This document shows, piece by piece, positions 26,920 to 34,276 of a DNA stretch of 64,000 bases (the stretch's first letter is position 1; each line of letters opens with the position of its first letter). The DNA lies in assembly GCF_004114915.1 (NCBI RefSeq), contig NZ_CP022219.1:3998501-4062500 (forward strand), given 5' to 3'. The position numbers and the translations under genes were made by a program. This stretch comes from Bradyrhizobium guangxiense. GTDB taxonomy: Bacteria; Pseudomonadota; Alphaproteobacteria; Rhizobiales; Xanthobacteraceae. The notes beneath the pieces are model-generated. The model was given only the letters and a program-made list of their open reading frames with translations. It searched no databases and had not been told where the DNA came from.

Positions 26920-28149
26920 CTAGACGATCCCCTGCTTCTTCAACTCCTCGATTTTCGCCGCATCATAGCCGAGCTTGCCGCCAAGCACCTCCTGAGTGTG
27001 CTCGCCGAGCAGCGGCGGGGCGCGATATTCGGTGATGGGGGTGCCCGAGAGGGTCAGCGCGTTGCGGATCAGGGAGAGCTCGGGCTCGAACTTGTGCTGC
27101 GTCTTTACCCGCATGCCGCGCGACTGGACGTGCGGATCGGAGAACCCCTGCTCGAAATTGTTGATCGGGCCCGAGGGCACGCCGGCCTCTTCCAGCTTTT
27201 CCAGCCAGTAGGCCACCGGCTTCTTCAGGAACAGGCCGGCGAAGATCGCCATGATCTCCTTGCCGTGCACGACGCGGTCGTTGTTCCTAAGGAAGCGCGG
27301 ATCGCTTGCCAGCTCCGGCTCACCGAGCACCGCGCAAGTGCGCTGGAACTGGCCGTCATTGCCGACCACCAGCATCAGCTCGCCGTCGGTGCAGCGGAAC
27401 ACGCCGGCTGGCATGCCGCCATTGCCCCAGGTGCCGCGCCGCGGCGGGGTCTTGCCGTTGACGAGATAGATCTGCAGCCAGTGCGACAGTGACGCGATCA
27501 CGGTGTCGAACAGGCAGACGTCGATGTGCTGGCCCTGCCCGTCATTGGCGTCGCGATGATAGAGCGCCGAGAGGATGCCGATCGAGGTGTTCATGCCGGT
27601 CATGTAGTCGACGATGGAGGGGCCGACCTTCATCGGGCCCTCGCCCGGCTCGCCGTCCATATGGCCGGTGACGCTCATCAGGCCGCCCATCGCCTGCAGG
27701 ATGGCGTCATAGCCGGCGCGCGGCGCGTAGGGTCCGGTCTGGCCGAAGCCGGTCACCGAGCAATAGATGATGCCGGGATTGATCGCCTTGATCGTCTCAT
27801 AATCGAGGCCGTAGCGCTTGAGGTCGCCGACCTTGTAGTTCTCCATGAAGACGTCGGCGTCCTTGGCGAGCTCGCGGATGATCGCCTGCCCTTCCGGCTT
27901 GGCGATGTTCACCGTGACCGACTTCTTGTTGCGGTTGGCGCAGAGATAGAACGAATTGTTGTTGTTGGCCTTGCCTTCGGGGTCGGTCAAATAAGGCGGT
28001 CCGAACGCGCGCGCGTCGTCGCCGGTGCCCGGCCGCTCGATCTTGATCACCTCCGCGCCGAGATCGCCCAGCATCTGGGCCGACAGGGGCCCGGCCAGCA
28101 CGCGGGTGAGGTCAAGGATCTTGATGCCTGAGAGCGGCAGGGCCGACAT
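26920..28149 (-). CDS. CaiB/BaiF (class III) CoA-transferase
   Basis: A 409-aa family III CoA-transferase that moves CoA between carboxylic acids without a ping-pong CoA-thioester pool. The N-terminus (LPLSGIKILDLTRVLAGP), the ERPGTGDDAR segment, YLCANRNKKSVT and GPSIVDYMTGM (candidate catalytic Asp) fit the family. ATG 28149; the frame to 28308 continues without conserved sequence and is not used. It lies 108 bp upstream of BKACE on the same strand. Confidence 0.88.
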   Translation of the reverse strand: MSALPLSGIKILDLTRVLAGPLSAQMLGDLGAEVIKIERPGTGDDARAFGPPYLTDPEGKANNNNSFYLCANRNKKSVTVNIAKPEGQAIIRELAKDADVFMENYKVGDLKRYGLDYETIKAINPGIIYCSVTGFGQTGPYAPRAGYDAILQAMGGLMSVTGHMDGEPGEGPMKVGPSIVDYMTGMNTSIGILSALYHRDANDGQGQHIDVCLFDTVIASLSHWLQIYLVNGKTPPRRGTWGNGGMPAGVFRCTDGELMLVVGNDGQFQRTCAVLGEPELASDPRFLRNNDRVVHGKEIMAIFAGLFLKKPVAYWLEKLEEAGVPSGPINNFEQGFSDPHVQSRGMRVKTQHKFEPELSLIRNALTLSGTPITEYRAPPLLGEHTQEVLGGKLGYDAAKIEELKKQGIV

Positions 28150-28341
28150 GTCGATTTCCTCCGGGGAACTGATCTTGGCGCCGATTTGGCTTGGCCGCTC
28201 GAAGCGGCTCGCGCTCCTTGCCGATACACCATTTTGGCGCGCTGGAGCACTGCACTGGCGGCATACGGCTATCTCCCGCCGGGGCACGGAGGCCATTGCC
28301 ATCAGCAACTTTCCGCGCCGCGAATATATTGCCTCGTCGGG

Positions 28342-29544
28342 TCAGGTCACCGCCGCCGCCACCCGCGGCCGCCGCCGGCCAAGCAGGACCAGGATCAGCA
28401 CCGTCGCGCAGGAGAACACCAGCGTGAGGCCGAGTGCACCGCGGCTACCGAATTCGGTGAGCAGGCCGACGAGGAGCGGCGGCGAGATCGCGGAGGCCAG
28501 GTTGAGCGGCAGCGCGATCATCGACATCGCCTTGGCGAACTCGGCCTGGTCGTAGAACACCAGCGGGATGGTGGCCCGCGCCACCGCCATCGCGCCGCTG
28601 CCGGCGCCATAGAGCAGGATGAAGACCGCGACAGCCCAGGTCGCGCCCTCGCTCATCATCAGCAGCAGCATCGCCACGGGCAGCGCCGTGCCCGCGACGA
28701 GCCCGGTCGTGATCCCGTCCCAGCGCCCGCCGCCGAGAAGATCCAGCCCGCGCGCGCTGACCTGGATCACGCCCAGCATCGAGCCGAAGAGCAGTGCCTG
28801 CGCCGGCGCAAGCCCCTCCGCCCTCAAGAGCTCGATTAGAATGGCGCTGATGCCGAAATTGACGAAGGCGTTCAGCGTGATCGCGGCGACGACGAGGCCG
28901 AATGTGCTTCTTGGAATCGCAGGCGGCGGCGACGACTTGACCGGCGCGCCGGCATCATCGCTCGCGATCTTGCGGCGCGGCGCGAGGAACGCGTAGAGCG
29001 GGAGGCTGACGAGGAGCATCATCGCGGCATAGACGAGGCACGTCCCGCGCCAGCCGAGGTGGCCGCTCAGGAACGAGGTCGTCGGCCAGAAGATGCTGCT
29101 GGACAGGCCCGTCACCAGCATCAGGGCTCCGATGGCGTTCTTGGCCTGCCGCCCGGCGATTTCGTTCAGCATGATATAGGCGCCGGTGGAGAGCGTTGCG
29201 CTGCCGGCGATGCCGAGAACGATCCACGCGGCGAAATAGAGCATCGGCTCGCGCGCGAGAGACAGCAGCACGAAGCCCGGCGCGGTAACCACCGTGCCGA
29301 CCATCATGACGGTCCGTGCGCCATGCCGCGCGAACGACTTGGCGAGCCACGGCGCGCACAGGCCCATCGCGACATAGAGAACGGATGTCCCGGCGAACAC
29401 CGCCGGCAGGCTCATGCCGAGATCGGCGGCGAGATCGCGCCCGACGATGGCAGGAAGCCCGATCGTGCCCCATCCGACCAGTTGCGTGATGGCGAGCACC
29501 AGCAGGACGCCGATCAGCCTGCTGTCAGATTTCAAGAAGCGCAT
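28342..29544 (-). CDS. Major facilitator superfamily transporter
   Basis: A 400-aa inner-membrane carrier with about 12 hydrophobic segments and a basic central loop (LAPRRKIASDDAGAP near residue 195). It opens with ITQLVGWGTIGLPAIVG, typical of MFS members near organic-acid genes. ATG 29544. The CoA-transferase lies downstream on the same strand (gap about 190 bp). Substrate unknown, perhaps an organic acid handled by its neighbours. Confidence 0.83.
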   Translation of the reverse strand: MRFLKSDSRLIGVLLVLAITQLVGWGTIGLPAIVGRDLAADLGMSLPAVFAGTSVLYVAMGLCAPWLAKSFARHGARTVMMVGTVVTAPGFVLLSLAREPMLYFAAWIVLGIAGSATLSTGAYIMLNEIAGRQAKNAIGALMLVTGLSSSIFWPTTSFLSGHLGWRGTCLVYAAMMLLVSLPLYAFLAPRRKIASDDAGAPVKSSPPPAIPRSTFGLVVAAITLNAFVNFGISAILIELLRAEGLAPAQALLFGSMLGVIQVSARGLDLLGGGRWDGITTGLVAGTALPVAMLLLMMSEGATWAVAVFILLYGAGSGAMAVARATIPLVFYDQAEFAKAMSMIALPLNLASAISPPLLVGLLTEFGSRGALGLTLVFSCATVLILVLLGRRRPRVAAAVT

Positions 29545-29744
29545 TCCAGACGTTCGCCTGCCCTGCCGGGCGCAGATCGCGCCGACGCGGCCAGTCTTAG
29601 CTGGAGACTCAGTTTACGGGCATGTCGGTTCCGAATGGCACCGCAGCGCCAGCCGCAGAGCGGCGTCCGATCAGGGCTCTTTCCGGCGGATTGAACGGCC
29701 GCACGAAATCCGCGGGCTCACGGCCGGGATGGCGCCGAGTCAAT

Positions 29745-29915
29745 TCACGCCGTATGGCCGGGATCGACGTGCTTCGGGGTCTTCTTGTCGCGCTGCGGCG
29801 TCATCTTGGCCGGATCAGGCGCACCGGGCACACCGCGAGGACCCAGCTGCTCGCGCTGGATGTCGTCTTCGGAGCGGGATGGCTCGACACCGTTGGGCTC
29901 GCGGGGCTTGGTCAT
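29745..29915 (-). CDS. Small hydrophilic protein
   Basis: A 56-aa Pro/Lys-rich, highly charged and probably disordered protein (MTKPREPNGV... ending HVDPGHTA). ATG 29915 follows AGAAGGAAGC. It lies 25 bp after the 71-aa gene upstream, probably on the same message. No family recognised. The 200 bp between its stop and the MFS start hold nothing I can identify. Confidence 0.55.
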   Translation of the reverse strand: MTKPREPNGVEPSRSEDDIQREQLGPRGVPGAPDPAKMTPQRDKKTPKHVDPGHTA

Positions 29916-29940
29916 CGCGGCTTCCTTCTCATGCGTTGTC

Positions 29941-30156
29941 TTACGCGTTGTCTTGGACGCCGAGCGCGTTGCCCCCAGTCTCGCGGCCGGGCACGCTGAC
30001 CTGGACTTCGTGTCCCTCACGCAGCGCGAGGGACGCCGCGGCGACTGCGGACTCGAACGCAGCTTCCTTGGTGGCATAGGTGTTCTTGACGTCGCCGTCG
30101 TGCAGTACGCCCCATTCGTCCTGCACCGGCACGATGGCATATTGAGCAAGGCCCAT
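29941..30156 (-). CDS. Small DUF2188-like protein
   Basis: A 71-aa protein with the layout of DUF2188-type proteins: a short beta-hairpin with YAIVPVQDEWGVLHDGD, a KNTYATKEAAFESAVAAASLA helix (the TKEAA core), then a strand EVQVSVPGR. Function unknown; relatives are often stress-induced. ATG 30156. Followed by the 56-aa gene. Confidence 0.6.
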   Translation of the reverse strand: MGLAQYAIVPVQDEWGVLHDGDVKNTYATKEAAFESAVAAASLALREGHEVQVSVPGRETGGNALGVQDNA

Positions 30157-30229
30157 GGTCCAACTCCTGGCTTTGAGTTTCAGAATCTTGGCTTTCAGAA
30201 ACCGTCTGCCAGATAACGCGCCGGCGGGC

Positions 30230-31567
30230 TCAACGTTGCGTCAGTTGCGGATGCGCGGCGGTGACGCGCCACACCGTGTTGCCGCTGTCGTCTGCAACCA
30301 GCAGCGCGCCTGATTTGTCGATGGCGACGCCGACGGGGCGGCCGCGGGCCTGATTGTCGCCGTTGAGGAAGCCCGTCACGACGTCCTGGGCCGGTCCGCT
30401 CGGCTTGCCCTCCGCGAACGGCACGAACACCACCTTGTAACCGTTCAGCCCCTGCCTGTTCCAGCTGCCATGCTCGCCGACGAAGGCGCCGCCGCGATAA
30501 GCGGCCGGCAGACCGGAGCCGGTGTTGAAGGCCAGTCCGAGCGGGGCGACATGCGAGCTCAGCGCATAGTCCGGCACGATCGCCCTGGCGACGAGATCCG
30601 GCCGCTGCGGCTTGACGCGGGGATCGACATGCTGGCCGTAATAGCTGTAGGGCCAGCCGTAGAAGCCGCCGTCCTTCACCGATGTCATGTAATCGGGCAC
30701 GAGATCTGGACCGAGCTCGTCCCGTTCGTTCACCACCGTCCACAGCGCGCCGGTCTGCGGCTCGAAGCTGAGCCCGTTGGGATTGCGCAGGCCGCTTGCG
30801 AACACGCGCCAGCGGCCGTTGGCGCGATCGACCTCAAGGATGGCGGCGCGATTGTGCTCGGCCTCCAGGCCGTTCTCGGTGATGTTGCTGTTGGAGCCGA
30901 CGCCGGCATAGAGCTTCGAGCCGTCGGGGCTGGCGACCAGGCTCTTGGTCCAGTGATGGTTGATCGGCCCGCCCGGCAGCGGCGTCAACACCGTGCCCGG
31001 CGCAGTGATCTTGGTATCGCCTTCCGTGTAGGGATATCTGACGATGGCGTCAGTGTTGGCGACATAGAGATCGTTGCCGACCAACGCGACGCCGAACGGC
31101 GAGTTGAGATGATCGAGGAAGACGCTTTGCGTCTCCGGCACGCCGTCGCCATTGCTATCGCGCAGCAGCGTGATGCGGTTACCCGGTCCGGTGTCGTCGC
31201 CGCCTGAGGTCGCCCAGGACTCGATATATCCCATGACGATCTCCTTGGGCCGCTTGATCGCGGCTCCCTTCGGCGCCTTGGATTCCACCACCAGCACGTC
31301 ACCGTTGGGCAGCACGTAGAGGAAGCGCGGATGCTGCAGGCCGGTCGCAAAGACCTTGACCTGCAAACCATCAGCCACCGTCGGCGTCTCGTCCTTCTTC
31401 CAGCCGACAACGCGCGCGATGTGCACGGGCGGCAGCAGATATTGCTGGATTTCCGGGAGCTTGGGGTTGGCGCCGATTTGTGCCTTGGGATCGCCGCTGC
31501 CGTCGTCGCAAGCGGCAAGAGACAGCAGCGAGGCGCACAGCAACGCGCGGGCAATCTTCGACATCAT
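30230..31567 (-). CDS. PQQ-type sorbosone dehydrogenase-like lipoprotein
   Basis: A 445-aa beta-propeller protein of the sugar/L-sorbosone dehydrogenase family, exported as a lipoprotein: lipobox LAAC with Cys20 after a hydrophobic leader. It shows [22 protein letters not shown] near 70-90, [11 protein letters not shown], and GWPYSYYGQ. It likely oxidises an aldose or sorbosone in the periplasm with PQQ. Start at 31567 (MM...) overlaps the DUF2231 stop by 4 bp, so the pair is coupled. The in-frame extension to 31933 is antisense noise. Confidence 0.82.
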   Translation of the reverse strand: MMSKIARALLCASLLSLAACDDGSGDPKAQIGANPKLPEIQQYLLPPVHIARVVGWKKDETPTVADGLQVKVFATGLQHPRFLYVLPNGDVLVVESKAPKGAAIKRPKEIVMGYIESWATSGGDDTGPGNRITLLRDSNGDGVPETQSVFLDHLNSPFGVALVGNDLYVANTDAIVRYPYTEGDTKITAPGTVLTPLPGGPINHHWTKSLVASPDGSKLYAGVGSNSNITENGLEAEHNRAAILEVDRANGRWRVFASGLRNPNGLSFEPQTGALWTVVNERDELGPDLVPDYMTSVKDGGFYGWPYSYYGQHVDPRVKPQRPDLVARAIVPDYALSSHVAPLGLAFNTGSGLPAAYRGGAFVGEHGSWNRQGLNGYKVVFVPFAEGKPSGPAQDVVTGFLNGDNQARGRPVGVAIDKSGALLVADDSGNTVWRVTAAHPQLTQR

Positions 31568-32016
31568 CGCGCAACTCCCACGCCGTGGCGATAGACCATG
31601 GCCCAGCCGAGCCAGCCGGTGACGGGCAGGATCAGTACGGTCATGACGGAGAGAACGAGCCCCGTCGGCCACACCGAGGTCCAGGCGTCGCGGGTGTGGA
31701 TCAAGGCGTTGACGATGGCGAGGATCAGCGCCAGGGCATTGCCGACCAGATGCGGCCAGGCTGGCGTTTGCGCCCGCACCAGGCGATTGCCGAGGAAGTC
31801 GATCAGGCCCGCGATCGCCGCCAGCACGCCGAAGACGACGCCGACGAGCAGAAGCCAGGCGGAAAAATCCGCCCACATGATCTCGGCGCTGGCGATATAG
31901 GCGATATCGGTCAGCAGCGCCCCGACGAAGCACGCGATCGGAATCGGCACCAGCATCGGATGGATCGGATGACCCGCGATCTCAGCGGTGGTAGGAACGC
32001 GTGCGTCGTGTTGCAC
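31564..32016 (-). CDS. DUF2231 membrane protein
   Basis: A 150-aa inner-membrane protein with four hydrophobic segments. It opens with the DUF2231 signature [15 protein letters not shown]. Start GTG 32016. It precedes, and overlaps by 4 bp, the sorbosone-dehydrogenase-like gene; DUF2231 proteins often accompany PQQ or cytochrome dehydrogenases and may form their membrane partner. The electron-transfer role is inferred. Confidence 0.8.
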   Translation of the reverse strand: MQHDARVPTTAEIAGHPIHPMLVPIPIACFVGALLTDIAYIASAEIMWADFSAWLLLVGVVFGVLAAIAGLIDFLGNRLVRAQTPAWPHLVGNALALILAIVNALIHTRDAWTSVWPTGLVLSVMTVLILPVTGWLGWAMVYRHGVGVAR

Positions 32017-32136
32017 GGTTGGCCTCGTGTGACTTTCGCCCAGCCCGACCGGCCAACTCGTGCGCGGTGTGATGGTTCCAAGAAGCTCCGCGTTACCCGT
32101 TCTGACGCGCAGATTGCACTCATCACAGCGGCGACT

Positions 32137-32469
32137 TCAGCGGTCTCGGTGACCGCGACCGCCGAAGAGGCGCGTCAAGCCCAGCCTTTCGCGAACCTCG
32201 TCATCCTCGATCGCTTGATCCAGGGGCGCATCCTTGCCGGCCTCGAAATCTTCCGCGATCGTCTCGAGCGCCCGAAACGCATCCCCGGCGCTCGATGCCG
32301 TCTCGATGTGCGCAATCGACTGACCGTTGACCATGAGATCGGCCTCGCCCCAAGGCATGGTCTCGATCTCCAGGCGGTCGCCGCCGGCCTTTGCGATGAA
32401 GTGCTGGACCGTGGATTTGGAGGTCGGCAAGGAGAGATCCGGCGTCCAGTCGATCGGCTTGTCGCTCAT
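32137..32469 (-). CDS. Small acidic hypothetical protein
   Basis: A 110-aa soluble protein (MSDKPIDWTPDLSLP...) with a central beta-rich part (RLEIETMPWGEADLMVNGQSI) and an acidic C-terminal helix. No cysteines, membrane segment or recognised motif. ATG 32469. It lies 120 bp upstream of DUF2231 on the same strand. The 260 bp upstream of it contain no gene before the tRNA-derived repeat at 32732. Confidence 0.5.
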   Translation of the reverse strand: MSDKPIDWTPDLSLPTSKSTVQHFIAKAGGDRLEIETMPWGEADLMVNGQSIAHIETASSAGDAFRALETIAEDFEAGKDAPLDQAIEDDEVRERLGLTRLFGGRGHRDR

Positions 32470-32731
32470 GTCGTACTCTTCCCGAAGTTGCGAGCAATGG
32501 ATAGACGATCGGGCGCGCGGGACATTGACCTGGATCAGGCCCGGCGCGGCCGGGCCCGTCCCTGCTGGCACTGTTAACGTGCTCGATGCATTGCGTTCGG
32601 GAGACCGAATGAACTTGATCTTGTCGGTGGGTGATTTCGTCAACGCCAGCGTGACGCACAGCGGCTCACGGGCAGCGAGCTGTCCGCCGCCGTTCAGCCG
32701 GGCAAGACACAGGCGCGGCCGGCACTGAGGA

Positions 32732-32776
32732 TTGGAGCGGGTGAAGGGAATCGAACCCTCGTATTCAGCTTGGAAG
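32732..32776 (-). repeat. attL-like copy of the tRNA-Gly 3' end (45 bp)
   Basis: A 45-base segment identical to 33875-33919. It contains the tRNA-Gly 3' part from the anticodon stem through the T-arm, acceptor and CCA, then diverges at 32777. There is no 5' tRNA half here. This is the displaced attachment-site half expected when an element integrates at a tRNA 3' end. Confidence 0.92.
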
Positions 32777-32896
32777 ACTTCTCCCAGCACCATCAGCAAA
32801 CTTCACTAAACGCAATTTATGTAGCAATTTTAGCATGTTAGATCACAAACCCATTTCACCCCACTTCACAGAAAAACAGCCCGGTTATCGGAATTT

Positions 32897-32917
32897 TGCG
32901 CCCTATTTGCGCCCTAA
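32897..32917 (+). repeat. Internal arm-type repeat, left
   Basis: Two tandem TTGCGCCCTA-like units, 121 bp inside the left repeat. It matches the right copy at 33768-33788 in 20 of 21 positions. Confidence 0.8.
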
Positions 32918-33050
32918 AATATGGGCCCCGGCGGCATCTGCAGGATCATTTCTCGGGAAGTGTCAACCTACACGTAGCTCGGGTTGACGATTGAGGTGGC
33001 ATGCTGGTTCCTGCAATCTCAAAGAACGGCGCGTTTCAACTGAGGCAGGT

Positions 33051-33596
33051 ATGGTCGAACTGACGCATGAGATTTGGGTGCAGGTCGACGACTCAGGCCA
33101 GCAGTTGCCGAGCTGTTGCCTTGCCGGCCCCCATGGGGACGATTTTCGTAAACTCTTGGGACCAGGCGCCCGTCTAATCCACACGTTCAAGGCTGGAAGC
33201 CACTACGAAGCAATGACAATCTATTATCGGTTCTTGAGGCAAGGACCGTACACCACCGAGCATCCGTGGGACATGCAGCCCTATCCGCGGCATTGGGTTG
33301 AAAGAGGTCGTTATGCCGCGAAGATCATCCTGCACTCCCCACTCGGAAATCCTGGCCAACTGGAGTCCTTCGTTGAGGCATGCCTGGCTGACGGAGTCCG
33401 CTTGATTGCAGTCGTCGGCGACGACGCGGAAAACGTGGAAGAGCTTATCGATGAGATTGTTGTGGGAGATGGATCGGATGAGCGCCGGTTCATCGCCACG
33501 ACATCGCATCGTAACGAGTCACTCGAAGAAGTCTTGAATTTCGCGTCCCTTTACGACGCAGGACACCGCGCACAAGTTGAACAGGTGCGTTTCTAA
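33051..33596 (+). CDS. Hypothetical cargo protein of the tRNA-Gly element
   Basis: A 181-aa protein in two apparent parts. Residues 1-85 contain GSHYEAMTIYYRFL and WDMQPYPRHW, a pattern seen in uncharacterised bacterial proteins. Residues 87-175 form an alpha/beta unit with KIILHSPLGNPGQLESFVEA, GVRLIAVVGDDAENVEELID and RRFIATTSHRNESLEEVLNF, resembling a small DUF with a nucleotide-fold look. No signal peptide or cysteine motif. ATG 33051; the frame starts at 32991. It is the only gene between the attachment-site repeats. I cannot assign a function. Confidence 0.65.
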   Translation: MVELTHEIWVQVDDSGQQLPSCCLAGPHGDDFRKLLGPGARLIHTFKAGSHYEAMTIYYRFLRQGPYTTEHPWDMQPYPRHWVERGRYAAKIILHSPLGNPGQLESFVEACLADGVRLIAVVGDDAENVEELIDEIVVGDGSDERRFIATTSHRNESLEEVLNFASLYDAGHRAQVEQVRF

Positions 33597-33767
33597 CGCA
33601 CTCGATCTTTTGGCGGCGTGGATTGGCAGCAAAATTCGGCGAAGTGACGCGCAAGTTCTGCCGTGACGAATGAAAGAACACTCAGCGCGGTGCAGATGAT
33701 TTTTCAGGCTGATGCCTAGAGCACGCAGAGTCTGAAATACTCGGTGCATCAAGAGCATGGAGAAATG

Positions 33768-33788
33768 TGCGCCCAATTTGCGCCCTAA
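33768..33788 (+). repeat. Internal arm-type repeat, right
   Basis: Partner of 32897-32917, one base different (A for T), same orientation, 86 bp inside the right 45-bp repeat. Confidence 0.8.
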
Positions 33789-33875
33789 GAATCGTCAAAT
33801 CAGAAATTGGGTTGTTGGCGTGATTCAGCGAACCGTCTAACGAATTGATTCTGCAGGGGGGAAATAGAGAAGAGT

Positions 33876-33949
33876 TGGAGCGGGTGAAGGGAATCGAACC
33901 CTCGTATTCAGCTTGGAAGGCTGCTGCTCTACCATTGAGCTACACCCGC
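33876..33949 (-). tRNA. tRNA-Gly (TCC anticodon)
   Basis: A full cloverleaf on the minus strand. Acceptor GCGGGTG pairs with CACCCGC, the D-arm is AGCTCAATGGTAGAGC, the anticodon loop CTTCCAA gives TCC, and the T-loop is GGTTCGATTCC. CCA is templated. Its 3' half doubles as the right attachment repeat of the cryptic element and so remains functional after integration. Confidence 0.97.
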
Positions 33950-34060
33950 GTTACGGGCTCCCTAACACGGCCGGGCGGCGGTCTCAACTGCCAGGACGCC
34001 GCTTTGCGGCGTCGTCCCCGGCCTTGCCGACCGCGCCGGTTCCTCCGGACCCGCCGCCCC

Positions 34061-34089
34061 TTAACAGTGGCGGCAATGCCGCCTATATT
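34061..34089 (+). promoter_or_regulatory. Sigma-70-type promoter of the small RNA unit
   Basis: TTAACA (34061-34066) and TATATT (34084-34089) are each one base from consensus and are separated by exactly 17 bp. Predicted start of transcription is near 34096. Confidence 0.7.
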
Positions 34090-34124
34090 GAGGTCTTCCG
34101 AAACCAACGAAAGGAGGTGATCCA

Positions 34125-34169
34125 GTGTCTTTTACCAAGCGCTGTCACCTCGCTGGGATCGCCCGCTGA
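34125..34169 (+). CDS. 14-codon mini-ORF in the small RNA
   Basis: GTG start 7 bases after AGGAGG, reading MSFTKRCHLAGIAR then TGA. The codons for Cys-His-Leu carry the anti-SD stretch that can fold back on the ribosome site. It is either a very small peptide or an occupied decoy start; no family is known to me. Confidence 0.45.
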   Translation: MSFTKRCHLAGIAR

Positions 34170-34230
34170 GCTTTGAATAAGGGCTTGGCATCGGGGCGCT
34201 CTCAGCTCTGGACCAGCGAGCACGAAATCG

Positions 34231-34261
34231 GGCGCGACGGGGCCTTCCCGCCGCGCCTTTT
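34231..34261 (+). terminator. Rho-independent terminator of the small RNA
   Basis: GGCGCGACGGG and CCCGCCGCGCC pair (one mismatch) around GCCTT and are followed by TTTT. Confidence 0.75.
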
Positions 34262-34276
34262 CGTCGGTCGCGCGAC

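Larger units (their letters stand above)
32732..33919. mobile_element. Cryptic tRNA-Gly-targeting element, about 1.14 kb, no integrase
   Basis: Bounded by perfect 45-bp direct repeats (32732-32776 and 33875-33919; start-to-start 1143 bp). Near each end lies the same internal repeat (32897-32917 and 33768-33788, 20 of 21 bases identical, same orientation), like integrase arm-type sites. Interior sequence is less GC-rich than the flanks. It holds one gene (33051-33596) and no recombinase. It may be a deletion remnant of a larger island or a cassette moved in trans. Confidence 0.75.
34096..34261 (+). ncRNA. Candidate small RNA with full anti-16S Shine-Dalgarno sequence
   Basis: A predicted transcript of about 166 nt between a near-consensus promoter and an intrinsic terminator. 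Bases 34109-34125 (GAAAGGAGGTGATCCAG) are the exact complement of the 16S rRNA 3' tail, far longer than a normal Shine-Dalgarno. It contains a 14-codon ORF. GAGGTGA (34114-34120) can pair with TCACCTC (34145-34151) inside that ORF and hide both the SD and the start codon. No downstream plus-strand gene follows, so this is not a leader of an operon. Confidence 0.6.

Noticed and set aside
28186..28839. Plus-strand frame across the MFS 3' end and CoA-transferase start
   Set aside because: Arg/Gln/His-rich shadow; both minus-strand genes have recognisable families.
32580..32640. Minus-strand DKIKFIRSPE similarity to DEIKFIRSPQ in the 25549-25764 protein
   Set aside because: Only about nine residues match and there is no start or open frame around it; possibly a relic but indistinguishable from chance here.
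32732..32776. Calling the left tRNA-Gly-like copy a second tRNA gene
   Set aside because: Only the 3' part is present; the 5' acceptor, D-arm and the rest of the anticodon stem are missing.
34109..34125. Reading the anti-16S segment as a 16S rRNA gene fragment on the minus strand
   Set aside because: Homology stops at 17 bases, with no further 16S sequence before it; a promoter, spaced GTG and terminator on the plus strand explain it better.
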